A DNA stretch of 64,000 nt from Bretschneidera sinensis (GCA_023935145.1 CM043702.1:103023588-103087587), one strand, 5' to 3'; shown: positions 21,931 to 32,721, counted from the first letter of the stretch. Program-made: numbers and translations. Notes: generated by a model not told the origin, from the sequence alone.

Positions 21931-23179
21931 TGTAGCTCGAGGTTTCAACCCAAGAGGGGGGGTGAATTGGGTTTTTAAAAACTTTTTGTGGAATTAATAC
22001 AAGTTTATAAAAACTAATAAGCAACAAATAATAAATATAAGTAATGAGCTATAAATAAAGAGTTTAAGGAAAGAGGATGCAAACACAGTTATAGTGGTTC
22101 GGCAATATCGGATTCGTTCCGACCCTACGTCCACTCTCTTCAAGGAACTCCTTGAAGTAATCCACTAAGAAAACTTAGTCGCACAACTTAGCCAGGTGTT
22201 GCGCAAATCGTACACAAGCAAATTACAGGAATTTCTTAAACCGAACAATCCCCTTCCTTTCGGAAGTTTCCCCTTCCTCTCGGAAGTAATCCCTTTACAA
22301 AGATGGTGTAAAGTAAAAGGTAGAGAGATAGCAAATGAAAGCTTATTACAACAGAAATGTCTCTTTTTCAAATTAAAGCTTGAAGAAATGGCTCAACAAG
22401 ATTATTTCAAAGCTTTTTGTGTTTCAAGAGTATAAAAACTTGATTATATGAGATCAACTCTTTTTGAATATGTGCAGCTTGTTATTGAATGCTTAACTGA
22501 ATGGGTTTATATAGAAATCAATTAATATGGCCATTTAGGACTTTAATTTGAAAAAGATTTACTTTAAAACGTTCAGATTTGGAGTCCAACGGTCATATTT
22601 TTGAACTACCAATCGACTGGGTCGAGATACCAGTCGACTGGGTTCACTTGAAAAATACTTGTTTTCAGACCTTCTGGGTATCCAGTCGACTGGGATATAT
22701 CATCCAGTCGATTGGGGACTTTTTGTCCATTTTACCAGTCGACTGGGTTGATTCATCCAGTCGACTGGGGACTTACTGTCCAAGTACCAGTCGGCTGGGT
22801 TGTTTCATCCAGTCGATTGGGTACCTTCTGACTTATATACCAGTCAACTGGTATATGTACCCAGTCGACTGGGTTGTCTTCCAACCCAGTTTTTCTTCTA
22901 TTTATCATTAAAAACATTTAAAAATAATGGTTTTAGAAAAATCTTTTGTGTTCGAGCCATTGAACAAGCTAATACAATGTATGAGTGAGACTTACATTGG
23001 TTCTAAACCTTAAGACCTATACTAGATCTTCAGTCTTCACTTGATACTTGATTTGGTTCGAGTTTTTGCACTTTGTTCCTTGGTTGAATGTGTTTGATCC
23101 TTAATACAACTTAGTTTAAACATTATAGTTAAATAACAGTTGTGTTTTGCCATCATTAAAATACGGGCGAGGGTCAACA
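21931..23179 (-). repeat. Solo Sirevirus-like copia LTR inside array 2
   Basis: 1249 bp, starting TGTTGACCC and ending GAGCTACA on the minus strand. The near-perfect target duplication TCATA/TCATC flanks it (21926-21930, 23180-23184), and array units resume directly on both sides. It carries the GGGGGGGTGAATTGGGTTTT stretch near the end and a cluster of CCAGTCGACTGG palindromes. Confidence 0.88.
22605..22885. repeat. Cluster of 12-bp palindromes CCAGTCGACTGG
   Basis: About ten perfect or near-perfect copies, spaced about 15-60 bp apart, inside the solo LTR. Related clusters lie at 25155-25320 in the split LTR and, with altered sequence, at 27370-27570 in the 3' LTR of the Sirevirus-like element. 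The frame 22579-22911 is a by-product of the repeat. Confidence 0.88.
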
Positions 23180-24925
23180 TCATCGTTCTCGGACATGTCT
23201 CCATAACTCCGAGGAGTTTGATCAAAATGATTCTTCTCGGACCTATCTCCAAGATTCTGAGGAGTTTGATCCTTATTATTCTTGTTGGACTTATTTGCAA
23301 GATATTGACGAGTTCGATCCATCTCATCCTCCTTGGACCTATCTCTATAACTCTGAGGAATATGATCTATGTCATTCTCCTTGGACTTGTCTCAACAACT
23401 CTAAGAAGTTTTATCCATGTCATTCTCCACAGATCTATCTCCAAGATTCTGAGGAGTTTGATCCAAGTCACTCTCCTCAGATATATCTCTATGATTTTGA
23501 GAAGTTCGATCCATCACATCTACCATAGACCTGTCTCTATAATTCTGAGGAATTTGATCTATCTCATCCTCCTCAAACTTGTCTTCATAACTCTAAGGAG
23601 TTTGACCCATGTCATTCTCCTCAGACCTATCTCTGAGATTCCAAGGAGTTTGATTCATCATATCCACTTCAAACCCATCTCTATAACTTCGAGGAGTCTA
23701 ATCTAAATCATTCTTCTCAGACCTACCTCCATGATTCTGAGGATTTCAATCCAAGTCAATCTCCTCAGATATATCTCCAAGATTCCGAGGAGTTTGATCT
23801 GTGTCATTCTCCTCGAACCTATCTCTAAGATTTTGATGAGTTCGATCCAGTTACTCTCCTTAGACATTTCTCTAAGATTTTGAGGAGTTTAATCCATCTC
23901 ATCCACCTCGGATCCATCTCCATAACTCTAAGGAGTTTGATCTAAGTCATTCTTGTCAAACCTATCTCCAATATAGAGACGAGTTCGATACATCTCTTCT
24001 TCCTCGAAGCTGTCTCCATAAATCCGAGGAGTTTTATCCACGTCATTCTCCTCTTACATATCTCTACAACTCCAAGGAGTTTGATTGATGTCATTCTCAT
24101 CAGACCTATCTCCAAGATTCCAAGGAGTTCAATCCAACTCACTCTCATTGGACATATCTCTAAGTTATTGAGGAGTTCGATTCATCTTATCCTCCATAGA
24201 CTTGTCTCCATAAATCGAACAAATTTGATCCATCTTATTCTCCTCATACCTGTCTCCACAAATCCGAGGACTTAGATCGAAGTGATTCTCTTCAGACATA
24301 TCTCTAAGATTCTTAGGAGTTCGATCCATCTCATCCTCTTTAGACCTGTCTCTTAGGAATTTGATCTAAGTCATTCTTATCTGACCTGTCTCCATGATTC
24401 CGAAGAGTTCGATCCGAGCCATTCTCGTCGGTCATATCTCTAAGATTCCTAGGAGTTCAATCCATCTCATCCTTGTCGGATTTGTTTCCATAACTTCAAG
24501 GAGTTTAATCTAATTCATTCTCCTCGGACCTAGCTCCATGATTCTGAGAAGCTCCATCAAATTCGTTCTTCTTGGACATATTTCTAAGATTTTGAGAAGT
24601 TCGATCCAAGACATTCTCTTCAAACATATCTCTAATATTTCAAAGAGTTTGATCCATCTCATCCTCCTCAGACTTGTCTACAAACTCCAAAGAGTTCAAT
24701 CCAAAGAATCTCGCTTAGACTTATCTCCAAAACTCTAACAAGTTCGATCCATCTCATCCTCCTCGGATTTGTCTCCAAACTCCGAGGAGTTTGATCCATG
24801 TCATTCTCCTTGAACCTGTCTCCATAACTCCGAGGAGTTTAATCCGTGTAATTTTTCTTGGACCTATCTCAAACAGTCCAAGAAGTTTGATCTAAGTCAT
24901 TATCCTCAAACCTATCTCTAAGACT
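23180..24925 (+). repeat. 48-bp tandem array 2, main part (about 36 units)
   Basis: Consensus reads CTCGGACCTATCTCCAAGAT then TCCGAGGAGTTTGATCCA then TGTCATTCTC. Neighbouring starts at 23316 and 23364 show the 48-bp period. CTCGG and CCGAG form an inverted pair within each unit. The frame 23140-23706 (188 codons) and several shorter ones on both strands stay open because the period is a multiple of three. No protein domain is recognised. Confidence 0.9.
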
Positions 24926-25133
24926 GATAACATTGTTGAAATGCAAAGGAAAAATGATTACTTGCAACATATAGAAAAAAAAAACATTTAAACATCAAAT
25001 TCTTCATACCTAGTACATATAATCAACACATAACAAAAATAATTTTTACCAAAAAGTCATCGAAACATATATCCTGCACACGCGGCTTATACTACCTATA
25101 TGAATTGTAAGGGCTATCAAGATGATTCTTTGC
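24926..25133 (-). repeat. Inverted repeat arm X' (right)
   Basis: Reverse complement of 17115-17335, with several small length differences. A 19-bp direct duplication (ATGATTCTTTGCTATCAA type, 25122-25140 and 25141-25158) overlaps its outer end and leads into the Sirevirus-like LTR. Confidence 0.8.
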
Positions 25134-25152
25134 TATCAAAATGATTCTTTGC

Positions 25153-25632
25153 TATCAATCGACTGGATCAAGTGAGAAACTTCACTTTTTAGGTCTTTAC
25201 CAGTCGACTGGAAAATTTCTATCCTAGTTGCCAGTCGACTGGGTCCTTGACACCAGTCGATTGGGAACCTTCTGTCCCATACCCCAATCGACTGGTATAT
25301 GGAGCCAGTCGACTAGGTTGTCTTTCAACCCAGTTTTTTTATGCTTCAAAACGTTTTTGACTTAGAAACATTTGTATTAATAATTTTGTCAAAGTCTTTT
25401 GTAAAATGAGCCACAGATCAAGCTAAGTATTTGAACATGAGAGATTTACAATTGTTTTCATTACCTTAATGCTTATTATAGATCTTCTATCTTGTCTTGA
25501 TGTCTGAATCGAGTTGAGTTCTTATATCATTATTTTTATGTTGAATGCTTCTGTCGCTTAAACACTTAGATAAAACTATTAGTGCAATTAAAGTAGTGTT
25601 TTGTCATTATTAAAATCAATTACGGGTCAACA
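25153..25632 (-). repeat. Sirevirus-like copia LTR, right half of the split copy
   Basis: Matches 22605-23179 of the solo LTR and ends GGGTCAACA, the LTR start on the minus strand. With 20229-20506 it forms one LTR that overlaps only in the 14-bp repeat. Confidence 0.78.
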
Positions 25633-26350
25633 CTTACCATGATCTTCCCTTAAATTCTAGGATACTAAACCTAGTAGTCAACTGGACCCTTAATCCCAAA
25701 TTGGGTAGTAGAAACTGTCCCTCCATGCTAAAAATAGTCCTAATCTATTGCCTCAAAATTGGTACTCCTTATAATCACTACCCACTGATCCTTAGTAACA
25801 TAGTAGTCGGGCATGATAGTAATACTGGTGTTTATCCCTATAGCATGTTAATTACCTTGATTCTGAAGTATTTTGAGGTTCCTTTTCTTGAGAACAAATC
25901 TCAAGAACTTGATCAATCTAATGTGATCAATGCTTCGTCTCTCAAGAAGGGGGGTTGTTTGATTAGGGACAATTTGTTAGTCCCTAACCCTAAGAGAAAC
26001 ATAAGGAATGAAGATGAAGCTCTTTGTAAAGCAGCAAAGGAACCAGATATTCCTAGAGGCACTCAGTAGAGAACAACAGGTTTAGGAGGTTTAGTTGGTT
26101 CTCAAGATACAATCTTTTAGTCATTGGCTAGTCTTTAGGTCACTATGGATAGCATGCAGCAGACTACTAAATCTAGGCTTGAGGATTTGAGGATTGGATT
26201 GACAACAGTGTATGATGACCTCTCCACTTTTTACACTGACTCTCAGGGCACCTTTGTTGAGATTAGAGATCAGAATGCTGAGATTAGAGATCATATTAGA
26301 GCAACCCAGGACAGACTTCGTGCACCCAACCCTTCTCTTCCTCCTGACTG
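25633..26350 (+). pseudogene. Env-like / third-ORF remnant of a Sirevirus-like element
   Basis: The frame 25701-26069 and a second frame 26145-26351 are separated by stops at 26068, 26118 and 26134. The first shows a YPYSMLITLILKYFEVP stretch like the conserved segment in Sirevirus third ORFs. The second reads an amphipathic Gln/Asp/Arg-rich stretch (ATQDRLRAP near its end) that could form a coiled coil. Position before the polypurine tract and LTR fits the known place of this ORF. Its function is unknown in the family. Frames before 25830 are broken. Confidence 0.5.
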
Positions 26351-27063
26351 AATGGTCTGATTTCTTTTATGATACTAAGTTTTTAATTCTAAAACTCTTG
26401 AATATTTTACAAGTTACATTTCCATCTCATGCATTTTTTTAAGATATTCTCTTGGATATTTGCTATGGATGGTTTGTCTTATGGCTCATAGGAGCCTTAA
26501 TTTTTATGGTTTGATGTTTATTTTCTCAGGCTGATTGGAGCCTTAACTTTTATGGTTGGATGTTTATTTTCTTAGGCTCATCGGAGCCATAGATTTTATA
26601 CGTGAATGTTCATTTTTAACTCATAAGAATCCTTCTTATTGTTTTATGCTTGTTTGTTGTTTATTTCAACTTCTATGTTTTCTTTCTGATTCTTTCTGAG
26701 AGGGCTTACACTCTCTGTTTTGAACTAAAATTTTGTGTACTGGTTTCTTTATTCCATATATTTTTAGCTATGGTGATAACTTTTTAGTTCCCCTTATTTG
26801 GGCCTCCCTATTCTAATGTTTCCAAAAAATGGGAGAAAAAGGAGAAAAATGTATGTTCTTTATGGAGTATGCATAAATTAAGGGGGAGCTTCGTTCCTTA
26901 ACATTGTGAATATTTATATGCTTTATATACTACTTAGATAGAATTATCTTTGAATTTACATGAGGTTTTTATTGTAAAAACAGAGGAAACTATGTCCATT
27001 TATTCTTAAAAATCAAACACTTAGTCTATTTAAAGAATTTTTCTCAAAACGGTTTTGTCATAA
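26351..27063 (+). other. 3' noncoding region of the Sirevirus-like element
   Basis: Holds three diverged copies of an about 55-bp repeat beginning GGCTCATAGGAGCC / GGCTGATTGGAGCC / GGCTCATCGGAGCC (26482, 26529, 26576). Each has an imperfect GGCTC..GAGCC inverted pair. Two purine runs (AAGGGGGAGCTTC-like) lie at 26815-26890. No gene. Confidence 0.55.
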
Positions 27064-27077
27064 TAAAAAAGGTGAGA
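27064..27077 (+). other. Polypurine tract of the Sirevirus-like element
   Basis: AAAAAAGGTGAGA directly before the LTR, a decayed form of the AAAAAGGGGGAGA tract usual for this lineage. Confidence 0.55.
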
Positions 27078-28230
27078 TTACCAACCCTAAACTGATTTTA
27101 ATGATGACAAAAGAATATTAAATTATACTAACTATTTTATCTAAGTGTTTATAGCTTCAAAAGCTTGTTAAAAGACAAACTAGAACTAATTTAAAAGCAC
27201 TCAACCATAGAAGAAGATTGAAGATCAAGATTAGGTATTAAGATAGTTATTTTATATTGTAAATATTCTCTCCTAAGTATCTAGCTTTATTTACGGCTCA
27301 ATTTTCTGAAACAAAAAGTTTTTGACAAAAACAATTTTGATTGGAAATAGAAAACTATGTTTCAGGTCATCCAGTCTACTAAATCAATCATTCAGTCAAC
27401 TAAATGAAACAATTCAATCGATTGAATGAAGGTCAAAAACATTTTCCTTCTGATTCAGTCGACTAAACAAATCCTTTCAGTCAACTAAATGAAATACCTT
27501 ACACAAGTTTGAAATTCAAATGTTCATTTAGTTGACTGAACAAAGCATTCAATCGATTAAACGATCGAAAATAATGCTAATATTTCAAATCTGAAGTGTC
27601 TTTCAGAGTATTAAATGCTTTGATTAGCTCTCAAGTGGGTTTTTTTTTGTGTCTAATGGCTAGGAGATTTTAAATCTATATAAACCCCTTATAAATGGAA
27701 AAATCTAACAATCGTTGAGCATTGAATCATCTTCTTCTTATTTATTTCATTCAAAACTTTCTTAAAATCTTCTTAAAAACTTTATACTTGTAAGAGAGAT
27801 AATTTCTTCTTTGTACGAGCATTAAATGCAAAGTATCTCTTGTTCTTGAATCATAAATTTCCAATCGTTGTAAAGAGAAAGAGTTACTGTAACTCTTAGA
27901 GTGTTTATGTATTAAACACTTCATTGTACACTTCCTTAAGTGGAAGAGATTCTTGTAAGATTTAAGCAACACCCACGAAATTGTTCAACTATCATTAATG
28001 GATTACTTCAAGGAGTTTCCTTGAATAGAGTGGACGTAGGGTCAAAGAAATCTAATATTGGCAAACCACTATAAATAGAGTTTGCATATTCTCTTCCTTG
28101 CTCTTTTTACTTTCATCTCTACTATACTTATTGACCTTAATTGTGCTTGAAAAGTATTTAAAACTTCGTTATTGTGCAAAAAGTTTGAAAACCCAATTCG
28201 CCCCCTCTTGGGTTTGCACCTTGGTCTACA
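27078..28230 (+). repeat. 3' LTR of the Sirevirus-like element
   Basis: About 1153 bp. The start region TTTTAATGATGACAAAAG and the end CGCCCCCTCTTGGGTTTGC...CTACA match the minus-strand LTRs at 21931-23179 and 25153-25632. The start base is uncertain by 1-2 bp. The palindrome cluster here is altered to TTCAGTCAACTAAA types. Confidence 0.75.
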
Positions 28231-30704
28231 CATGTATTATCTAATAAGGATGGCTTGAATGAGGCAGATGTGATTGAGTTTAGGGGTCAAAATCATATGG
28301 GAGAGGGTCTGAAGTTAGATAGAGAAAAGGAATATTTGTTCCCAAAATTTAATCCAGAAACTAACATGTGGAATCTTGACTTAAAGGTTGAAATGTGTTT
28401 TGATAATGCATACATTTTCAGGGCTCCCTTAAAGTATTTTTTAAGAATAATGCAGAGAAAATAATTTTCCATTGTATATATGACGATTGTTGCTTTAAGG
28501 TATTGGCATCTAAGATGTAGAGCATAAAAAATATTCAGATAAAAATCTGGTACGAACTGAAAGAAGTCCTAGAGGAAACAAGAACCAAAAGATAGATGCA
28601 CCTTACCTTGCCAGGAAATATTTAAAGGATTTCAGAGATGTACTTAATTGGAATTAAAACCATATGGTGAGGAAAATCCAAAGAGAATTAGGTTACAAGA
28701 TTGAAATAATGATTATGTATAGGGTAAGATATGAGCTTTTGAAATGATTGAGGGAGATGAGACAGAGCAATATGACAAGCTTTAGAATTACTATGAATTG
28801 ATCAGGAGGACAAATCTTAGGTCCAAAATGGGGATTAAGATTGAATCAAATGTGTTAGAAAATGATGATGGCACTCTCTATATTATTAGGCAACTTTTCA
28901 TAGGATCTATGTTGGTTTTCATGCATAAAAGCAAGGGTTTATTGGGGGTGTAGACCAATGATATGCCTTGATGGCTGCCACTTGAAGGAGGGTTTGGTGG
29001 TTAGCTACTAAGTCATGTTGTTTTGGATGGGAACAACACCATTTTCCTTATAGCATATGCAGTAGTTAAAAAAGAGGACAGGTGATCATGGGCTTGGTTT
29101 TTAATGGAGCTATAAGTGATATTGGGATTGAGAGAATGTTGTCTTTCATTTTTGATATACAAAAGTTATGTGTTTTTTCTATTTTTGTATTTACCTTTTG
29201 TGTAACATTGATACTTCTGCCTATCTAATTGTTGAATTGTAATATTTACAGGGATTGGTTAATACATTTAATGAGTCGTTGTTTGATGCTAAGCATAGAT
29301 ACTGCATGAAACACTTGATGTCATATTTCAAGTAAGAGTTAAAAGGTAAAGAGTTAAAGGATGCTTTGTGGAAAATTGTAGAAGCTTAGACAGTTAGACA
29401 ACATGAGAAAGCATCTAAGAAAATAAAAAGGTTGTCTAAAGATGCATATGATTGGGTGATGAAGAGGAATCCAAAAGATTGGAGTAGGGCATTCTTCAGG
29501 GAGAGTATTAAGTGTGATATAATAACTAATAACTTGAGTGAGAGTTCTAATGGGTACCTACTACAATGTAGGGGTATGCCTATTTTATCAATGCTAGAGT
29601 GGAATAGGAAGAGGTTAATGAGGAGGTTTCATGTTAAGAGGAAGGGGATTGCAAACTACAGGGGATCAATTTGCCCTGATATTCAAGTCAAGTTGGAAAA
29701 GATAAAAGAGGAGGCCATGAATTGTTTTCCTAGTATATGTGATAATAAAAAAAATATGAAGTGGATTACTATAGCAGAACACATATTGTTGACATTGAAA
29801 GAGGAGCTTGTTCATGTAAGGCTTGGGACATGACAGGTATACCTTGCAAACATATTGTGGCAGCAATTGATGTGAAGAGAGAGCACTCTAAATACTATGT
29901 ACACAGTTACTATAACAAGACAATTTAAAAGAAAACATATGAGCTTGGTATAAACGTAATGCCTCGACAACATGACTAGATTGAGACAAGTAAGAATAGT
30001 ATTCCTTTTTGTCATTTGTGTACTTAGCTTACATTATTTCTTATGTATTATTATGTCTAATAAATGCAAGAGGGACTAAGTTGTCTGCTCCATATGTTTA
30101 TAAGCCTCCTGGAAGACCCAAAAAAGATAGGAAAAGAGTTGATGAACCACAAAACCCATACATTTGTACAAGAAAAGGGAAATACATAGAGTGTGACAAA
30201 TGAAATGGGATAAGACAGAATGCACTAAAATGCAAAGCTAGTGTAACTGATGAATCACCCTGGTAAAGGAGAATGAGGTTGAAGAAAATGAGGTTGTCAT
30301 CTACAAATCAGGTAGTTAACGAAACTGGTAATGTTGGTTGATCTTCAAATAAGGTTTGTATTCTGAATTAGAATTAAATGAAACTATCACTTGTATATAT
30401 GGGTATTCTTAATTTTTTTTTTACTATATGCACTTTAGACTTCAAGTAGTACATTGCCTCCACCTCACATCAATCTTGTTGATGTTGGTTCATCTTCGAA
30501 TCACGTTGGTGTTTACTAAATCCATAATTTATCATATCAAATATTGAATTACACTAATACTTATGGTAATTGTTGCACTTGCTGGTAAAGAGACGTAAAC
30601 CGAGGGGCAGACTAATATTAGAGATAACAACACTGAAGACCCCTCTTGCAAGGGGAAGAGGAGTCCTAATTCATGTCAGTGGAAGGGGAAGGGATAGGGG
30701 AAGG
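28231..30704 (+). pseudogene. Mutator-like (MuDR/MULE) transposase
   Basis: Transposase of a cut-and-paste DNA element. Order: N-terminal MuDR region (28255-28464, ending in the FRAPLKYF motif); catalytic core with CLDGCHLKGGFGG-like sequence near 28957 (frame broken) and LDGNNTIFLIAYAVVKKED at 29017-29075; YDWVMKRNPKDWSRAFF and TNNLSESSNGYL (29447-29570). A SWIM-type zinc motif CSCKAWDMTGIPCKH is at 29810-29855, one frame off the preceding ORF. GRPKKDRKR lies near 30110 and a Gly/Arg-rich tail ends at 30704. A likely intron (about 29165-29251, GT...ACAG) interrupts the core at the place usual for plant MULEs. Many stops and shifts make it inactive. The N-terminus is cut by the Sirevirus-like LTR and the tail continues at 52900. 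Confidence 0.85.
29165..29251 (+). other. Candidate intron in the MULE transposase
   Basis: GTTATG...TTTACAG, T-rich, between codons for DIQK and GLV. Splicing at these sites leaves the frame one base short, consistent with a pseudogene. Confidence 0.5.
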
Positions 30705-32172
30705 TGTAGTACGCGTGTTCATAAAATAAGGATAAAGAAGTAATTTTACATATATTACATTGAATTAAATAATCCATTGATGAAAGATATAGAATTGATT
30801 TGAAATAACATTTGAAAGATAATATTGAAAGTTTTGTTGAAAAGAGTTAGAAATTTTTGAAGAAGGAAGTACTGAAATTTTTTGAAATTTGAAGTTGAAA
30901 TGAAAGAATTTTGAAAAAAAAAATATTGACTGAAGTTGAGGAAAATAATTTAAAAAATTGAAAGAAAATATAAATTTTTTATATTTCTCTATAATTTTTT
31001 ATAAATTTTTTGGAAGGAAAACAAAGATGAAAATTTGATTTTAAAGGATAAATGGCAAAGCTATAATTATGTAATGGCAACTGTAAATTTTAAATAATGA
31101 CAGAATTGTAAATAACCAATGGCAAATATGTAAATTATATTTTAAAAAAGCAAAAACAAATTCATAGACTTCACGAAGCGGTGAAGTGGCGAGCGACGGT
31201 AAATAATAAATATATATATAATAATAACAATAAATTGCATCTGAACGGTTAAGTAGTGAAGGAAAAAAATTGTTGAGCGGAGAAGCGGTGAAGGAGAAAA
31301 AAAGAGGTTTATAAGTCTATGAGTTCAGAAACTTTGTTTATTTCCTTACTAAATCCCATTTGGTTTCCTTCTTCCTTAGCAAAAAGTTATAAAGAAAATT
31401 TCTCCAATATTAGAGATAGTACAGCCATTGAGTTACAATAGCAAGATTTCATCATATTTGAGATAAATTTTCAATAAGACTCATAACTAAATAATTATAT
31501 TGTTCGAATTAAATTATGAAATAGTAAGATTTATGAAAGTTTATGATTAGGTATTGGTGATGATTAATCTCGAGAAATTGTTTAAAGGAGCAGAAAAGGC
31601 AAGGAGGTGATCCATGGGTAGCTTTAAGTGCTACATGGTGAGTTAGATTTACTTTAGTAATCGAGTCCAATAAAAATTTGAATTTATGATATTTGAATAA
31701 ATTGTTGAATTATAATGATTTAATGATTTATTTTCTGTTATGTATTATAATTGATTGATTTATTGAATGGAGATTAAATAGTATGTTGAATATTAATTAT
31801 ATAAAAATTTATATTTTAAAAAATGATGGATTAATGAAAACTATGCTTAAAAGTTATATGAAATTTTTGAAAATTTGATTGAAAATTTGATATGATATAT
31901 GAGGAGACAATTTAATAAATATGATAAAATTAATAAGTTTGAGAAAGAGATAGATAGTTGAATTGAATGCTTTGATGTATGCTTGCTTCCATGTTCTTGC
32001 TCATATGCATAAAAGGGAAGACCAAAAAGGCAGCTGGTCTGGTTGAGAAGATAAGGAAGGTAGTTGATTTGGCTAAAACATGTCAACATGTGGGAAGACG
32101 TTCCCAGATGATAATATAAGATGATCTGATGAGAAAGAAAGAAAGATAATTTAAATTCATGCAATATATTTG
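30705..32172 (+). repeat. 5' LTR of element O, left part
   Basis: Starts TGTAGTACGCGTGTTCATA, like the 3' LTR start at 51092. Contains a segment of about 410 bp (30895-31303) that the 3' LTR lacks, and two 30-bp units (32010-32090). Interrupted at 32172 by copia E with target duplication ATTTG. Confidence 0.88.
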
Positions 32173-32398
32173 TGTTGGTATTTGACTAAGGTTTAAACAT
32201 GGTTCAAACATGGTTAAGGTTTGAACAGGTCCAAGTATAGTTCAAAGATGGTTAAAGTCTAAACCAAAGGTGGAGGATCAAAGTTCAGCAAGTTAGAAGG
32301 CTGCACACATGTGTGTGCTTCATTTTGGAGCAAAGGAAGGCCATGCGCACTAGTGTGCACACTTCTGCACACAAGCAAAAGGGTGTTGTGTAAAGGGG

Positions 32399-32565
32399 AC
32401 AGCAATTCCAAGCTGCAGCGCTGCACTGCAGCACTGGAAGCTAGCAAGAATGGCACAAGGGACAGAAACTCCAAGCTGCAGCGCTGCATTGCAGCGCTGG
32501 AACCTGGCAAGAATGGCACAAGGGACAGAAACTCAAAGCTGCAGCGCGGTGCTGCAGCTTTGGCT
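32399..32565. repeat. 63-bp tandem repeat with CTGCAG palindromes in the LTR of element E
   Basis: Units start GGACAGCAATTCC (32397), GGACAGAAACTCC (32460) and GGACAGAAACTCA (32523). Each contains AGCTGCAGCGCTGCA-like palindromic sequence. The 3' LTR has the same set at 36988-37142, with the first unit about 14 bp shorter. Frames on both strands here are repeat by-products. Confidence 0.85.
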
Positions 32566-32721
32566 GGCACACATGGACAGCATGCTTTAGCCTTCTCTTA
32601 GGTGCGTGAACGCAAGGTTAAAACATACAGCACCACTTAGGATTGATGGAGGGCCATGGTTAAGTGGTTATCAAGATCTAAGGGTGGAGAATGACACACA
32701 AGATTGGACAAGAAGTTGGTG

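Larger units (their letters stand above)
25633..28230 (+). mobile_element. Sirevirus-like copia element, 3' part only
   Basis: Contains an env-like remnant, a 3' noncoding region, a polypurine tract and a 3' LTR. Gag, protease, integrase and RT are missing; the left side ends at an oppositely oriented LTR fragment. The LTR belongs to the same broad family as 21931-23179. The right end abuts the MULE pseudogene. Confidence 0.65.

Noticed and set aside
22579..22988. Frames encoding PVDW/SRLG-rich peptides
   Set aside because: They are translations of the CCAGTCGACTGG palindrome cluster in a solo LTR.
23140..23706. 188-codon frame as a repeat protein gene
   Set aside because: It lies in a 48-bp tandem array whose period is divisible by three. 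Similar frames open on both strands, and it runs across the edge of a solo LTR.
16005..24925. CRISPR array
   Set aside because: The units are contiguous tandem repeats without unique spacers, and the context is a plant genome.
32259..32601. Overlapping frames on both strands in the copia E LTR
   Set aside because: They follow from the 63-bp repeat and recur in the 3' LTR at 36876-37168. They are not genes.
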